Part shown: in pieces, positions 49,753-59,714 of the stretch | Layout: every line of letters begins with the position of its first letter | Numbering within the stretch: the stretch's first letter is position 1 | Assembly: GCF_001280065.1 (NCBI RefSeq) | Contig: NZ_LGEA01000036.1 | Span: forward strand, 62,001 to 126,000 | DNA length: 64,000 bases | DNA from: Streptomyces sp. NRRL B-1140 | Lineage (GTDB): Bacteria > Actinomycetota > Actinomycetes > Streptomycetales > Streptomycetaceae | Reading direction: 5' to 3' | Program-made: the position numbers and the translations under genes | The notes under the pieces: generated by a model | What the model was told of the DNA's origin: nothing | Database searches by the model: none | The model's input: the letters and a program-made list of their open reading frames with translations, nothing else

Positions 49753-51416
49753 CAGAACTCCCCCGTCCGGTCCGTCCGCAGCCTCTCCAGCACCAGCAAG
49801 GCCACCGCGCACACCACCATCAGCATCGTCGAAAGGGCCATGGCCTGGCCGTAGTTGAGGTCTCCGGGCCTCCCGAGCAGCCGGGCCACGGCCACCGGCA
49901 GAGTCGGCCGGTCGGGGCGCGCGATGAACACCGTCGCGCCGAACTCCCCGAGGGACACGGCGAAGGCGAACCCGGCCGCGATCAGCAGCGCCCGCCGCAC
50001 CATCGGCAGGTCCACCTCCCGCCAGACCCGCCAGGGCGAGGCCCCGAGCACCGAGGCCGCCTCCCGCAGCCGCACGTCCACCGCGCGCAGCACGGGCAGC
50101 ATGGTCCGCACCACGAACGGCACCCCGACCAGCGCCTGCGCGAGCGGCACCAGGATCCAGGAGGACCTGAGGTCCAGCGGCGGCTCGTCGAGGGAGATCA
50201 GGAACCCGAAGCCGACGGTCACCGCGGACACCCCGAGCGGCAGCATCAGCAGCGCGTCGAAGCCGCGCACGAACCGTCCGGCGTCCCGGCGGGTGAGCGC
50301 GGCCGCTGCGAGCCCGCCGATCAGCACGGCGATGAGCGTGGCGGCGACGGCGTACGACAGGGAGTTGCCGATCGCCTCGATGGGCGGGACCAGGAACACT
50401 CCCCCGTCCTCGCGGGTCAGTGCCCGGTAGTAACCGAGGCCCGGCGCGCCCAGGGACCGCTGCACCAGCACGGCGAGCGGCAGCACGAGCAGCACGGCGA
50501 CGGTGACGAGCACCCCGCCGAGCAGGGCCCACTGTCCCGCTCCTCGTGGTTTGCGCCCGGTCACGGACGCGTCCACCAGCCGCAGCGCGGCCTCCCGCCG
50601 CCGCACGGTCCAGGCGTGCAGGGCGAGAATCGCGCCCACCGCGACGAACTGGATCAGGGTCAGCACGGCCGCCGTGGACAGGTCGAAGATCTCCGACGTC
50701 TGCCGGTAGATCTCCACCTCCAGGGTGGAGAAGGTGGGGCCGCCCAGGATCTGCACGACACCGAAGGAGGTGAAGGTGAACAGGAAGACCATCAGCGCGG
50801 CGGCGGCCACGGCCGGGGCGAGCGCGGGCAGCGTGACCTGCCGCCAAGCCCGCAGCGGGGACGCCCCGAGCATGCGCGCGGCCTCCTCCTGCCGTGGGTC
50901 GAGCTGCGCCCAGAGCCCGCCGACGGTCCGGACGACGACCGCGTAGTTGAAGAAGACGTGCGCGAGCAGGATCGCCCACACGGTGGTGTCCAGCCGTACG
51001 CCCCACAGCTCGTCGAGCAGCCCGCCCCGGCCGACGAGCGCGAGGAACGCCGTACCGACGACGACCGTCGGCAGCACGAACGGGATGGTCACGACCGCCC
51101 GCAGGACCTGCTTGCCGGGGAAGTCCAGGCGGGCGAAGACGTACGCACCGGGGAGGGCGACGAGCAGCGTGAGCGCCGTGGAGGCCAGCGCCTGCCAGGT
51201 GGTGAACCACAGGACGTGCCGGACGTCGGACTGCGCCAGCACCTCCCCGATCCGCCCGAGATGCCAGACCCCGTCCGCCTTCAGACCGCGCGCGACGATC
51301 GCGGCCACGGGGTAGGCGAAGAAGACGGCGAAGAACGCGACTGGCACGGCGAGGAGACCGAGCCGCGCCGCGCTTCCGCGCCTGGTGCGGGCTACTTCAG
51401 TACGAGTGAGGTCCAC
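49752..51416 (-). CDS. Thiamine-type ABC transporter permease (fused double permease)
   Basis: A roughly 554-residue membrane protein with about twelve predicted segments and two EAA loops: EEAARMLGASPLRAWRQVTLPALAP and REAASVLGASPWRVWREVDLPMV. It is a fused homodimer-type permease as in ThiP and FbpB. The start is uncertain: GTG at 51416 or 51428, either overlapping the 3' end of the binding-protein gene by about 25 or 37 bases. It lies between the binding protein and the ATPase. Confidence 0.88.
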   Translation of the reverse strand: MDLTRTEVARTRRGSAARLGLLAVPVAFFAVFFAYPVAAIVARGLKADGVWHLGRIGEVLAQSDVRHVLWFTTWQALASTALTLLVALPGAYVFARLDFPGKQVLRAVVTIPFVLPTVVVGTAFLALVGRGGLLDELWGVRLDTTVWAILLAHVFFNYAVVVRTVGGLWAQLDPRQEEAARMLGASPLRAWRQVTLPALAPAVAAAALMVFLFTFTSFGVVQILGGPTFSTLEVEIYRQTSEIFDLSTAAVLTLIQFVAVGAILALHAWTVRRREAALRLVDASVTGRKPRGAGQWALLGGVLVTVAVLLVLPLAVLVQRSLGAPGLGYYRALTREDGGVFLVPPIEAIGNSLSYAVAATLIAVLIGGLAAAALTRRDAGRFVRGFDALLMLPLGVSAVTVGFGFLISLDEPPLDLRSSWILVPLAQALVGVPFVVRTMLPVLRAVDVRLREAASVLGASPWRVWREVDLPMVRRALLIAAGFAFAVSLGEFGATVFIARPDRPTLPVAVARLLGRPGDLNYGQAMALSTMLMVVCAVALLVLERLRTDRTGEF

Positions 51417-52477
51417 GACTTGACCCACTGGTCACGGTGGTCGGCGATCTTCGCCGGGTCCATGGTCTCCGGGTCCTTCGCCTGCGGCCCGAACTTCGCG
51501 AACTCCGGCGGGACCTGGGCGCCCTCGGTCACCGGGTACACGAACATGTTGAGCGGCATGTCCTCCTGGAACCTCTTGCTGACGAGGAAGTCGAGGAAGG
51601 CCTTGCCGCCCTTGCTGTTCCTGGCGTTGGCGAGCAGCCCCGCGTACTCGACCTGCCGGAAGCAGGTGCCCTCGGCGACGCCGGTCGGGGCCGTCTTCGG
51701 CTTGGGGTCGGCGTAGACGACCTCGGCGGGCGGCGAGGAGGCGTACGACACGACGAGCGGCCGGTCGCCCTTGGCCTTCTTGCCACTGGCCGAACCGGAG
51801 AACTCCTGGTTGTAGGCCTGCTCCCAGCCGTCGACGACCTTCACGCCGTTGGCCTCGAGCTTCTTCCAGTAGCCCTCCCAGCCCGCGTCGCCGTACCGGG
51901 CGGCGGTGCCGAGCAGGAAGCCGAGCCCGGGCGAGGAGGCGGAGGCGTTCTCGGTGACGAGGAGGTTCTTGTACTGCGGCTTGACCAGGTCGTCGAAGCC
52001 GCGCGGCGGCTGCAGCTTGTGGTCGGCGAAGTACTTCTTGTCGTAGTTGACGCAGATGTCGCCGGTGTCGACGGGCGTGACGCGATGCTTCTCCTCGTCG
52101 ACCCGGTACTCGGCCTTGACCCGCTCGGACCCCTTCGCCTCGTACGACTGGAACAGGCCGTTGTCGAGGGCGCGGGACAGCAGGGTGTTGTCGACGCCGA
52201 AGAAGACGTCGCCCTGCGGGTTGTCCTTGGTCAGGATGGCCTTGTTCACGGCCTGCCCGGCGTCGCCGTCCTTGAGGACCCGGACCTTGTAGCCGGACTG
52301 CTTCTCGAAGGCCGCGATGACGTCTTCGGACGCGGCCCACGAGTCGTGACTGACGAGCGTCACGGTCTTGGGGTCACCGGACCCCTGACCGCCGTCGGAC
52401 GACCCGCAGGCGGCGAGCGTGCCGACCAGGCCGAGCCCGGCGACCGCCGCCGTCAGCCGCTGTGCGTTGATGCTCAC
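51392..52477 (-). CDS. Thiamine-binding lipoprotein (ThiB/TbpA-like)
   Basis: A 361-residue binding protein. The lipobox GTLAACG is near residue 21. The mature part has VTLVSHDSWAASEDVIAAFEKQSGYKV, GDVFFGVDNTLLSRA and TPVDTGDICVNYDKKYF, the ThiB/TbpA pattern. AGGAGG lies 7 bases before the GTG at 52477. A TPP riboswitch lies directly upstream, which supports thiamine or thiamine phosphates as ligand. It heads the binding protein-permease-ATPase operon. Confidence 0.92.
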   Translation of the reverse strand: MSINAQRLTAAVAGLGLVGTLAACGSSDGGQGSGDPKTVTLVSHDSWAASEDVIAAFEKQSGYKVRVLKDGDAGQAVNKAILTKDNPQGDVFFGVDNTLLSRALDNGLFQSYEAKGSERVKAEYRVDEEKHRVTPVDTGDICVNYDKKYFADHKLQPPRGFDDLVKPQYKNLLVTENASASSPGLGFLLGTAARYGDAGWEGYWKKLEANGVKVVDGWEQAYNQEFSGSASGKKAKGDRPLVVSYASSPPAEVVYADPKPKTAPTGVAEGTCFRQVEYAGLLANARNSKGGKAFLDFLVSKRFQEDMPLNMFVYPVTEGAQVPPEFAKFGPQAKDPETMDPAKIADHRDQWVKSWTSLVLK

Positions 52478-52568
52478 TGGATTCCTCCTGGGGTGGCCAG
52501 GAGAAGACGCGGCCCTGCCCGGGACTTCCGGGGTCCCGGGCAGGGCGCAACAGCTCGAGTGGTGACCG

Positions 52569-52654
52569 ATCTCCCTACCCAGAATGACCTGGGCCAGGTT
52601 CGGAGGGTCTGCGGCCGTGTGCCGCACTCTCAGCGCTGTGGCGCTCCCCTGTCG
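52569..52654 (-). promoter_or_regulatory. TPP riboswitch (THI element)
   Basis: On the minus strand the leader reads GACAGGGGAGCGCC, then GCTGAGAGTGCGGC, GCAGACCCTCCGAACCTG and CTGGGTAGGGAGATCGG, all in order. These are the conserved helices and the pyrimidine- and pyrophosphate-sensing loops of the thiamine pyrophosphate aptamer. It ends about 90 bases before the ThiB-like start, so high TPP should shut off the importer. Confidence 0.95.
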
Positions 52655-52713
52655 GAATATGCAGGTGTGGATGTGAAGGTGCCGCTTATGAAGATGTACT
52701 GACGACAGTCAGA

Positions 52714-53820
52714 CTACCGTTCGGTGGCGGCGAGCTGACCACACGCCCCGTCGATCTCCTGACCACGGGTGTCCCGGATCGTCACCGGCACACCATGCGC
52801 CGCGATGGCTTCCACGAAGGCCTTCTCGTCCTCGGGCCGCGAGGCGGTCCACTTGGAACCGGGCGTCGGGTTCAGCGGAATGAGATTGACATGCACGGGC
52901 TTGCCCTTGAGCATCCGCCCGAGCCGGTCACCGCGCCAGGCCTGGTCGTTGATGTCCCGGATCAGCGCGTACTCGATGGACAGCCGGCGCCCCGACTTGG
53001 CGCTGTACTCGAAGCCCGCGTCCAGCACCTCGCGCACCTTCCACCGGGTGTTCACCGGCACGAGGGTGTCGCGCAGCTCGTCGTCGGGCGCGTGCAGTGA
53101 GATGGCGAGGCGGCACTTGAAGCCCTCGTCGGCGAACCGGTGGATGGCCGGGACGAGGCCGACGGTGGAGACGGTGATGCCACGCTGGGAGAGGCCCAGG
53201 CCGTCGGGTTCGGGGTCGGTGAGCCGCCGGATGGACCCGATGACCCGGTTGTAGTTGGCGAGCGGCTCGCCCATGCCCATGAAGACGATGTTGCTGAGAC
53301 GCGCCGGCCCTCCGGGCACTTCCCCGTCCCGCAACGCCCGCATGCCGTCGACGATCTGGTGCACGATCTCGGCGGTGGACAGATTCCGGTCCAGCCCCGC
53401 CTGGCCGGTCGCACAGAACGGACAGTTCATCCCGCAGCCGGCCTGCGAACTGATGCACATGGTCACCCGGTCCGGGTAGCGCATCAGCACGGACTCGACG
53501 AGCGTCCCGTCGAACAGCCGCCACAAGGTCTTGCGGGTGGTGCCCTGGTCGGTCGACAGATGCCGCACGACGGTCATCAGCTCGGGCAGCAGCGCTTCCT
53601 GCAGCCGCCCCCGGGAGCCGGCCGGGATGTCGGTCCACTGCTCCGGATCATGCGCGTACCGCGCGAAGTAGTGCTGCGAGAGCTGCTTGGCACGAAACGG
53701 CTTCTCCCCGACCGCGGCGACGGCCTCCTTGCGCTCGGCAGGAGTGAGATCGGCAAGATGCCGCGGCGGCTTCTTGGCTCCGCGGGGGGCGACGAAAGTG
53801 AGTTCTCCGGGTGCAGGCAT
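52714..53820 (-). CDS. rlmN: Dual-specificity RNA methyltransferase RlmN
   Basis: A 368-residue radical SAM enzyme that methylates C2 of an adenosine in 23S rRNA and some tRNAs. The cluster motif is [12 protein letters not shown]. Other signatures are [27 protein letters not shown], and a C-terminal GACGQL carrying the second catalytic cysteine. The ATG at 53820 has GGAGGG upstream; a longer open frame lacks similarity. It ends 60 bases before the TPP riboswitch. Confidence 0.96.
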   Translation of the reverse strand: MPAPGELTFVAPRGAKKPPRHLADLTPAERKEAVAAVGEKPFRAKQLSQHYFARYAHDPEQWTDIPAGSRGRLQEALLPELMTVVRHLSTDQGTTRKTLWRLFDGTLVESVLMRYPDRVTMCISSQAGCGMNCPFCATGQAGLDRNLSTAEIVHQIVDGMRALRDGEVPGGPARLSNIVFMGMGEPLANYNRVIGSIRRLTDPEPDGLGLSQRGITVSTVGLVPAIHRFADEGFKCRLAISLHAPDDELRDTLVPVNTRWKVREVLDAGFEYSAKSGRRLSIEYALIRDINDQAWRGDRLGRMLKGKPVHVNLIPLNPTPGSKWTASRPEDEKAFVEAIAAHGVPVTIRDTRGQEIDGACGQLAATER

Positions 53821-53977
53821 AACCCTCCCAGTGTCGCAGATCCACTCGGGTGCCCCGCAGCCGTCGGTCGTCAAGTGGCTACGGCTGCCGTCAGCGGCTG
53901 GCGCAGCCGGCAGGCCACCCGCAGCGAGAAGGGCCTGGCAAGATGGGCCGACCATCACAGGAAGCGGGGGGGCGAGC

Positions 53978-54166
53978 ATGGTCGTGCTCATACTGTCGGT
54001 TGTCGTGCTGCTTCTCATCGGCGGCTGTGTCTGTGTGTACTGGTCAGCCCGGGGCGACGCGCCGCGGTGGGCGCGGGGTGTGGCCAAGGTGACGTTGCTC
54101 GGCAGTGAGATCGCCCGCAGTGCGAGCCGGAGTTCCCGCTCGCAGCAGAGCAGCGGTGACGACTAG
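53978..54166 (+). CDS. Small membrane protein (62 residues)
   Basis: It starts [31 protein letters not shown], one N-terminal membrane segment followed by a basic, Ser-rich tail ([17 protein letters not shown]). A purine-rich stretch precedes the ATG. It resembles short unannotated Streptomyces membrane peptides; no function is suggested. Its end is 79 bases before the next small gene. Confidence 0.55.
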   Translation: MVVLILSVVVLLLIGGCVCVYWSARGDAPRWARGVAKVTLLGSEIARSASRSSRSQQSSGDD

Positions 54167-54245
54167 CAGCACCGTCGCGACCCGGGCCGGGACCCCGGCC
54201 GGCGGAACCGCGTGTTCCCCCCAAGGGGCAGGGCACGCGCGAGCC

Positions 54246-54419
54246 ATGACGTCCTTCTACGTGGCCCACGCGGCCCACTCGGCCCCTGTCCAGCTCGCAG
54301 AGAGATGGCAAGGCCCCCCGTGGTTCAAGTGGGCCTTCCTCGGCGTGTGGGCCCTCTGCGGTGTGTTCGTCCTGTTCAAGCTGCGGCAGAACGGCTGGAA
54401 GTTCCCCCGGCGGCGCTGA
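54246..54419 (+). CDS. Small membrane protein (57 residues)
   Basis: MTSFYVAHAAHSAPVQLAERWQGPPWFKWAFLGVWALCGVFVLFKLRQNGWKFPRRR has one membrane segment at about residues 29-45 and a basic C-terminus. The clear hydrophobic helix and consistent codon use favour a real gene. A small hairpin follows directly. The function is unknown. Confidence 0.55.
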   Translation: MTSFYVAHAAHSAPVQLAERWQGPPWFKWAFLGVWALCGVFVLFKLRQNGWKFPRRR

Positions 54420-54420
54420 G

Positions 54421-54440
54421 CCCTGCCGCCGGAGGCAGGG
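54421..54440. terminator. Short terminator between converging small genes
   Basis: CCCTGCC at 54421-54427 pairs with GGCAGGG at 54434-54440. Confidence 0.55.
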
Positions 54441-54446
54441 GCGCGC

Positions 54447-54896
54447 CTACTCGGCCGTGTGCTCCAGCCGGTCCTTGAGGAGCTGCTCGTTGCGTGGGAG
54501 TTCCTTGCGGACCTGGGGGCGCACGACCAGCGGGACCAGGACCTTGCCCATGCCGTGGCCCTCGAAGTCGATGTCGATCGTGACGTGGGAGCGGCGGCCC
54601 TCGTCGTAGGGCTCGACCTCGCCGTGCACCTGGGCCCGGACGGGGCCGTCGACACCGCGCATGCCCCAGCTGTGCGGCGGGTCGTACTCGGTGACCTCCA
54701 TGGTCATCGGCATGACACGGCGGCCGACGTGCCGGCTGACCCGGACCTTGCTGCCGATGCCCACGGGCCCCTCGTCCAAGCGCTCCGCGGACACGGCGCT
54801 CAGTTGCCACTCCGGCATGCGTCCGGCGTCCATGACGTAGTCGTAGACCTCCTCGGGGCGGCGGTCGACGTCGATGCTCTCTCGGATGATGGCCAT
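54447..54896 (-). CDS. SRPBCC (START-like) family protein
   Basis: A 149-residue protein of the polyketide cyclase/START superfamily. It begins IIRESIDVDRRPEEVYDYVMDAGRMPEWQ, the conserved helix-grip start with a VYDYV motif, and has a hydrophobic cavity pattern. The ATG at 54896 has AAAGGAGG upstream, a strong ribosome site. Ligand unknown; many relatives are lipid or coenzyme Q-binding proteins. Confidence 0.85.
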   Translation of the reverse strand: MAIIRESIDVDRRPEEVYDYVMDAGRMPEWQLSAVSAERLDEGPVGIGSKVRVSRHVGRRVMPMTMEVTEYDPPHSWGMRGVDGPVRAQVHGEVEPYDEGRRSHVTIDIDFEGHGMGKVLVPLVVRPQVRKELPRNEQLLKDRLEHTAE

Positions 54897-54961
54897 GATG
54901 GCCTCCTTTGGGAGGTACATGTGCATCGTCCCACTTCAGGCCCTCGGACGTCTCCCCGAGA

Positions 54962-55003
54962 CGGCAGCGAGCCCCCACCCGAAAGGGCGGGGGCTCGCTG
55001 CCG
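54962..55003. terminator. Strong terminator after cdsA
   Basis: CGGCAGCGAGCCCCC (54962-54976) pairs with GGGGGCTCGCTGCCG (54989-55003), with inner CCC/GGG pairs and a GAAA tetraloop. It probably ends the frr-cdsA transcript. Confidence 0.85.
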
Positions 55004-55014
55004 GAGAAGTCGCC

Positions 55015-56142
55015 TCAGCCGGACCCGACGAACAGCACGAGCAGCAGCCACACCACCGGAGCCGTGGGCAGCAGCGAGTCGAGCCGGTCCATGATGCCGC
55101 CGTGCCCCGGCAGGAGCGTGCCCATGTCCTTGATACCGAGGTCCCGCTTGATCATGGACTCGCCGAGGTCGCCGAGCGTTGCGGTGACCGCGACCGCGAG
55201 CCCCAGCACCAGTCCCTGCCACCAGGCACCGTCGTCGATGAGGAACTGCATGCACAGCGCCCCCGCGACCATGGCGAAGGACACCGCGCCGAGCAGGCCC
55301 TCCCGGGTCTTGCCGGGGCTGATGCGCGGGGCGAGCTTGTGCCGGCCGAACCGCCAGCCGACCGCGTACGCCCCGGTGTCGCTGACGACCGTCAGCAGCA
55401 GGAACGTGAGCACCCGCTGCGGCCCGTCGTCCGCGGTGAGCATCATCGCGACGAAGGTCGCCAGGAACGGCACGTAGAACGCCGCAAAGACACCCGCGGT
55501 GACGTCCCTCAGGTAGCCCTCGGGCGGTTCGGTCATGCGCCAGACCAGGACGGCCAGTGCCGTGAGCGCCATCGCCACCCAGGCGCCCTCGGCGCCCCGC
55601 ACGTACCCGGCGACGACCATCGCGGCACCGCCGAGCGCGAGCGGCACGATCGGCGCCCGGATGCCCTTGCGCTCCTCCAGCCGCTTGGTCAGCTCCCACA
55701 GGCCCACCACCACGGCCACCGCGACGACGCCGACGAACACGGCCTTGACGACGAACAGCGAGGCGACGATCACCACACCGAGCCCGACACCGACCCCTAT
55801 CGCGGCGCTCAGGTCGCGGCCCGCGCTCTTCTTCGGCGGCTTGGGCGCCGGCTGCGAGGCGTCGGGCATGGGCTCCGGATTCGTGTCGTTTCGGACCGGG
55901 GTGCCGCTCAGCCGAGCAGCCCCCCGGTCGTCATCCTGGTTTCCGCCGAATTCGGTCACGTCGGGCACGATGGGCATGGGGCGAGTCTGAGGCGCTTCAT
56001 ACGCATCGTATGCGGGACCCGCCGGAGCGGCCCCTTGGACGTGCCCCTGGCCCGGGCCCTGGACGTGCCCGTGACCATGCCCTTGGTCGGTGGGCCCCCA
56101 GTACCCGGCCTGTGGCGGCGCCCCCCAGGAAGAGTCGTTCAT
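55015..56142 (-). CDS. cdsA: Phosphatidate cytidylyltransferase with a Gly/His-rich N-terminal extension
   Basis: A 375-residue membrane enzyme that makes CDP-diacylglycerol from phosphatidate and CTP. About eight membrane segments follow residue 105. The signature near the C-terminus reads LGDLGESMIKRDLGIKDMG and PGHGGIMDRLDS. The first 110 residues are an unusual, probably disordered extension with GHGHGHVQGPGQGHVQG. The ATG overlaps the frr stop by one base (TGATG), so translation is coupled to frr. Confidence 0.95.
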   Translation of the reverse strand: MNDSSWGAPPQAGYWGPTDQGHGHGHVQGPGQGHVQGAAPAGPAYDAYEAPQTRPMPIVPDVTEFGGNQDDDRGAARLSGTPVRNDTNPEPMPDASQPAPKPPKKSAGRDLSAAIGVGVGLGVVIVASLFVVKAVFVGVVAVAVVVGLWELTKRLEERKGIRAPIVPLALGGAAMVVAGYVRGAEGAWVAMALTALAVLVWRMTEPPEGYLRDVTAGVFAAFYVPFLATFVAMMLTADDGPQRVLTFLLLTVVSDTGAYAVGWRFGRHKLAPRISPGKTREGLLGAVSFAMVAGALCMQFLIDDGAWWQGLVLGLAVAVTATLGDLGESMIKRDLGIKDMGTLLPGHGGIMDRLDSLLPTAPVVWLLLVLFVGSG

Positions 56143-56699
56143 CAGACCTCGAGCAGCTCCGCTTCCTTGTGCTTCAGGAGCTCGTCCACCTGCGCGACGT
56201 ACTTCGCGGTGGTGTCGTCGAGCTCCTTCTCCGCACGGCGGCCCTCGTCCTCGCCGACCTCGCCGTCCTTGATCAGCTTGTCGATGGCCTCCTTGGCCTT
56301 GCGGCGCACGGAGCGGATCGAGATCTTCGCGTCCTCGCCCTTGCCCTTGGCGACCTTGATGTACTCGCGGCGGCGCTCCTCGGTGAGCTCGGGGAACACC
56401 ACACGGATGATGTTGCCGTCGTTGCTCGGGTTGACGCCCAGGTCGGAGTCGCGGATCGCCTGCTCGATGTTCCGCAGCGCGGTCTTGTCGAACGGGGTCA
56501 CCACGGCCATGCGCGGCTCGGGCACGGAGAACGAGGCCAGCTGGTTGATCGGCGTCGGCGCGCCGTAGTACTCCGCCACGATCTTGTTGAACATCGCCGG
56601 GTGCGCACGGCCGGTGCGGATCGCGGCGAAGTCCTCCTTGGCGACCACGACGGCCTTCTCCATCTTCTCCTCGGCCTCGAGGAGGGTCTCTTCGATCAC
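56142..56699 (-). CDS. frr: Ribosome recycling factor
   Basis: A 185-residue factor, the standard length, that splits post-termination ribosomes with EF-G. It reads [32 protein letters not shown] at the N-terminus and [26 protein letters not shown] in the middle. The GTG at 56699 has AGGAG 6 bases upstream. Downstream of pyrH and upstream of cdsA, as in other actinobacteria. Confidence 0.97.
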   Translation of the reverse strand: MIEETLLEAEEKMEKAVVVAKEDFAAIRTGRAHPAMFNKIVAEYYGAPTPINQLASFSVPEPRMAVVTPFDKTALRNIEQAIRDSDLGVNPSNDGNIIRVVFPELTEERRREYIKVAKGKGEDAKISIRSVRRKAKEAIDKLIKDGEVGEDEGRRAEKELDDTTAKYVAQVDELLKHKEAELLEV

Positions 56700-56863
56700 C
56701 ACTTGCTCCTGCGTGTCTTGAGTAGGCCCGGCTGCGGTTCCTGTGGGGCGGCGGCCGGCTGCGTCGCGTCTTCTTCCTGCACGGTTCCCGACCGGCGGGA
56801 CATTGTCCATCCCCCGGCCCGGCTCCGTCCCGTCCGTCCCCCGGACGGGGTTGTACCCGGGTG

Positions 56864-57622
56864 TCAGTCCCGGCTGCCGGGGTCCCCCACCAGCGTGCCG
56901 ATCTTCTCACCCTTGACGGCACGTGAGATGTTGCCCTCCGCCAGCAGCTCGAAGACCACGATCGGAAGCTTGTTGTCGCGGCACAGGGTCACGGCCGTGG
57001 CGTCGGCGACCTTCAGATCGCGCGTGATGACCTCGCCGTAGCCGAGATGATCGAACTTCACCGCGTCCGGGTTGGTCTTGGGGTCGGAGTCGTAGACCCC
57101 GTCCACGCCGTTCTTGCCCATCAGCAGCGCCTCGGCGTCGATCTCCAGGGCGCGCTGGGCGGCGGTGGTGTCGGTGGAGAAGTACGGCATGCCCATACCG
57201 GCGCCGAAGATGACCACGCGGCCCTTCTCCAGGTGCCGCACGGCGCGCAGCGGGATGTACGGCTCGGCGACCTGGCCCATGGTGATGGCGGTCTGCACGC
57301 GGCAGTCCACGCCCACCTTCTCCAGGAAGTCCTGGAGGGCGAGGCAGTTCATGACCGTGCCGAGCATGCCCATGTAGTCGGAGCGGGCCCGGTCCATGCC
57401 GCGCTGCTGGAGTTCGGCACCGCGGAAGAAGTTGCCGCCGCCGATGACGACCGCGATCTGGGCGCCGTCGCGCACGACGGCCGCGATCTCGCGGGCGATC
57501 TTGTGCACCACGTCGGGGTCGACGCCCAGGCCGCCGCCACCGGAGAAGGCCTCTCCGGACAGCTTCAGCAGAAACCGGCCGCTCACTTTGCCGTCGTCGC
57601 TCTTCTGGGCCTTGGTGGTCAT
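56864..57622 (-). CDS. pyrH: UMP kinase
   Basis: A 252-residue hexameric amino-acid-kinase-family enzyme that phosphorylates UMP to UDP and is inhibited by UTP. It shows [10 protein letters not shown] at the N-terminus, [10 protein letters not shown], the UMP-binding [13 protein letters not shown], and [12 protein letters not shown]. The ATG at 57622 was chosen because [10 protein letters not shown] is the expected start; the open frame continues upstream. It is 184 bases downstream of tsf behind a hairpin. Confidence 0.97.
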   Translation of the reverse strand: MTTKAQKSDDGKVSGRFLLKLSGEAFSGGGGLGVDPDVVHKIAREIAAVVRDGAQIAVVIGGGNFFRGAELQQRGMDRARSDYMGMLGTVMNCLALQDFLEKVGVDCRVQTAITMGQVAEPYIPLRAVRHLEKGRVVIFGAGMGMPYFSTDTTAAQRALEIDAEALLMGKNGVDGVYDSDPKTNPDAVKFDHLGYGEVITRDLKVADATAVTLCRDNKLPIVVFELLAEGNISRAVKGEKIGTLVGDPGSRD

Positions 57623-57661
57623 GGGGGATCCCGCCTCTTTCACGTGTTGCACATACCAAGA

Positions 57662-57709
57662 AGGCCATTGCCGGTGGGGCGTGTTTCGCATCCCATACGG
57701 CAATGGCCT
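57662..57709 (-). terminator. Hairpin in the tsf-pyrH gap
   Basis: AGGCCATTGCCG at 57662-57673 pairs with CGGCAATGGCCT at 57698-57709 around a 24-base loop. It may attenuate read-through from tsf into pyrH. Confidence 0.6.
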
Positions 57710-57806
57710 CCTCGTCAGATCTGCTGTCGTCCGCCACTGGTGTGACGGCGTACGCGGACGACTGCTGTCGACCCTATAGGGGTCGGGCGTCGAGCGCGGT
57801 ACGGAC

Positions 57807-58643
57807 TCAGATGCCGACCTTGATGCGCGTGAAGCGCTTCAGGGTGACACCGGCCTCGTCCAGGATCTTCTGGACGGACTTCTTGTTGTCGAGCGCGTAC
57901 GGCTGGCCGAGCAGCGTGGCGTCCTTGAAGAAGCCGTTGAGGCGACCCTCGACGATCTTCGGCAGGGCGGCCTCGGGCTTGCCCTCGGCGCGGGTGGTCT
58001 CCTCGGCGACGCGGCGCTCGGACTCGACGACCTCGGCCGGGACGTCCTCCTTGGAGAGGTACTTCGGCGCGAAGGCGGCGATGTGCTGGGCGACGCCCTT
58101 GGCGATCTCCGCGTTCGGCTTGTCCAGCTCGACGAGGACACCGATCTGCGGGGGCAGGTCGGGCATCGTGCGGTGCATGTACGCCGTCACGTAGCCGTCG
58201 GCGAACTGCGCGAAGCGGTCCAGGACGATCTTCTCGCCCAGGTTGGCGTTGGCCTCGTCGACGAACGCCTGGACGGTCTTGCCGGCCTCGATCTCGGACG
58301 CGAGCAGGGCGTCGAGGTCGGCCGGGGAGGTCTTGGCGACGTGCTGCGCGATCTGGTTGGCGACGGCCTGGAACTTCTCGCCCTTGGCGACGAAGTCCGT
58401 CTCGCACTTCAGCTCGACGATGACGCCGGAGGAGTTGTCGTCGGCGATGATCGAGACCACGGCGCCGTTCTCGGCGGAGCGGCCCTCGCGCTTGGCGACG
58501 CCCTTCTGGCCCTTGATGCGGAGCGCCTCGACAGCCTTCTCGACGTTGCCCTCGGCCTCGTCCAGCGCCTTCTTGCAGTCCATCATGCCGGCGCCCGTGA
58601 GCTCACGGAGCTTCTTGACGTCGGCGGCGGTGTAGTTCGCCAT
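57807..58643 (-). CDS. tsf: Translation elongation factor Ts
   Basis: A 278-residue guanine-nucleotide exchange factor for EF-Tu. The N-terminal module is [32 protein letters not shown], followed by the signature [12 protein letters not shown]. The ATG at 58643 was chosen because MANYTAAD is the invariant start. It follows rpsB on the same strand, the universal pairing, but a hairpin lies between them. Confidence 0.98.
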   Translation of the reverse strand: MANYTAADVKKLRELTGAGMMDCKKALDEAEGNVEKAVEALRIKGQKGVAKREGRSAENGAVVSIIADDNSSGVIVELKCETDFVAKGEKFQAVANQIAQHVAKTSPADLDALLASEIEAGKTVQAFVDEANANLGEKIVLDRFAQFADGYVTAYMHRTMPDLPPQIGVLVELDKPNAEIAKGVAQHIAAFAPKYLSKEDVPAEVVESERRVAEETTRAEGKPEAALPKIVEGRLNGFFKDATLLGQPYALDNKKSVQKILDEAGVTLKRFTRIKVGI

Positions 58644-58740
58644 GAGTCTGTGAATCTCTCTCGAAGTCTGGAAGATCGAAGATCTGCGGATGCGCTCCAT
58701 GGAGCAGGAGCGCGCTGTCCTTCCGCTGACCTACGGGTGA

Positions 58741-58798
58741 ACGGCGGGAGCGGACTTCACCGCGCCGGGGGCGCTGGTTGCGGTGCCGCTCCCGCCGT
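58741..58798 (-). terminator. Hairpin in the rpsB-tsf gap
   Basis: ACGGCGGGAGCGG at 58741-58753 pairs perfectly over 13 bases with CCGCTCCCGCCGT at 58786-58798. It probably sets the rpsB:tsf expression ratio. Confidence 0.65.
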
Positions 58799-58817
58799 CA
58801 CCACGGGACTGACGGGG

Positions 58818-59714
58818 TCAGGCCTGCTCGGCCTCGGCCGGCTTGTCGCCCTCGGCCGGCTTCTCGGCCTCGGCGGCGGGGGCCTCGGCGGCCGGAGCAG
58901 CCTCGGTGGCCTCGGCGGCGGGGGCGGCCTCGTCGGCCTTCTTCTCGCCCTCGAGCAGGTCGCGCTCCCACTCGGCCAGCGGCTCGCCCGCGGCCTTCTC
59001 GCCCTTGCCCTCGGTGGCGACACCGCTGCGGGCGATGAGGCCCTCGGCGACGGCGTCGGCGATGACGCGGGTGAGCAGGGTGACGGAGCGGATCGCGTCG
59101 TCGTTGCCCGGGATCTTGTAGTCGACCTCGTCGGGGTCGCAGTTGGTGTCGAGGATCGCGACGACCGGGATGTTCAGCTTCCGGGCCTCACCAACGGCGA
59201 TGTGCTCCTTCTTGGTGTCCACGATCCAGACGGCGCTGGGCACCTTCTGCATCTCGCGGATACCGCCGAGGGTCTTCTCCAGCTTGGCCTTCTCGCGCGA
59301 GAGCACGAGAAGCTCCTTCTTGGTCAGACCGGACGCGGCGACGTCCTCGAAGTCGATCTGCTCGAGCTCCTTGAGGCGCTGCAGACGCTTGTAGACGGTC
59401 GAGAAGTTGGTGAGCATGCCGCCCAGCCAGCGCTGGTTGACGAAGGGCATGCCGACGCGGGTGGCCTGCTCGGCGATGGCCTCCTGCGCCTGCTTCTTGG
59501 TGCCGACGAACATGACCGTGCCGCCGTGGGCGACGGTCTCCTTGACGAACTCGTAGGCGCGGTCGATGTACGACAGCGACTGGAGCAGGTCGATGATGTA
59601 GATGCCGTTGCGCTCCGTGAAGATGAAGCGCTTCATCTTCGGGTTCCAACGACGGGTCTGGTGACCGAAGTGGACGCCGCTCTCCAGCAGCTCCCGCATC
59701 GTGACGACGGCCAT
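58818..59714 (-). CDS. rpsB: 30S ribosomal protein S2
   Basis: A 298-residue S2. It begins [26 protein letters not shown] and contains YIDRAYEFV and RWLGGMLTN. The last 50 or so residues are an Ala/Glu-rich extension (repeated PAAEA), a common Streptomyces feature. AAGGAGA lies 9 bases before the ATG at 59714. It shares a 274-base divergent region with the M23 peptidase gene, where two DnaA-box-like sequences lie. Confidence 0.98.
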   Translation of the reverse strand: MAVVTMRELLESGVHFGHQTRRWNPKMKRFIFTERNGIYIIDLLQSLSYIDRAYEFVKETVAHGGTVMFVGTKKQAQEAIAEQATRVGMPFVNQRWLGGMLTNFSTVYKRLQRLKELEQIDFEDVAASGLTKKELLVLSREKAKLEKTLGGIREMQKVPSAVWIVDTKKEHIAVGEARKLNIPVVAILDTNCDPDEVDYKIPGNDDAIRSVTLLTRVIADAVAEGLIARSGVATEGKGEKAAGEPLAEWERDLLEGEKKADEAAPAAEATEAAPAAEAPAAEAEKPAEGDKPAEAEQA

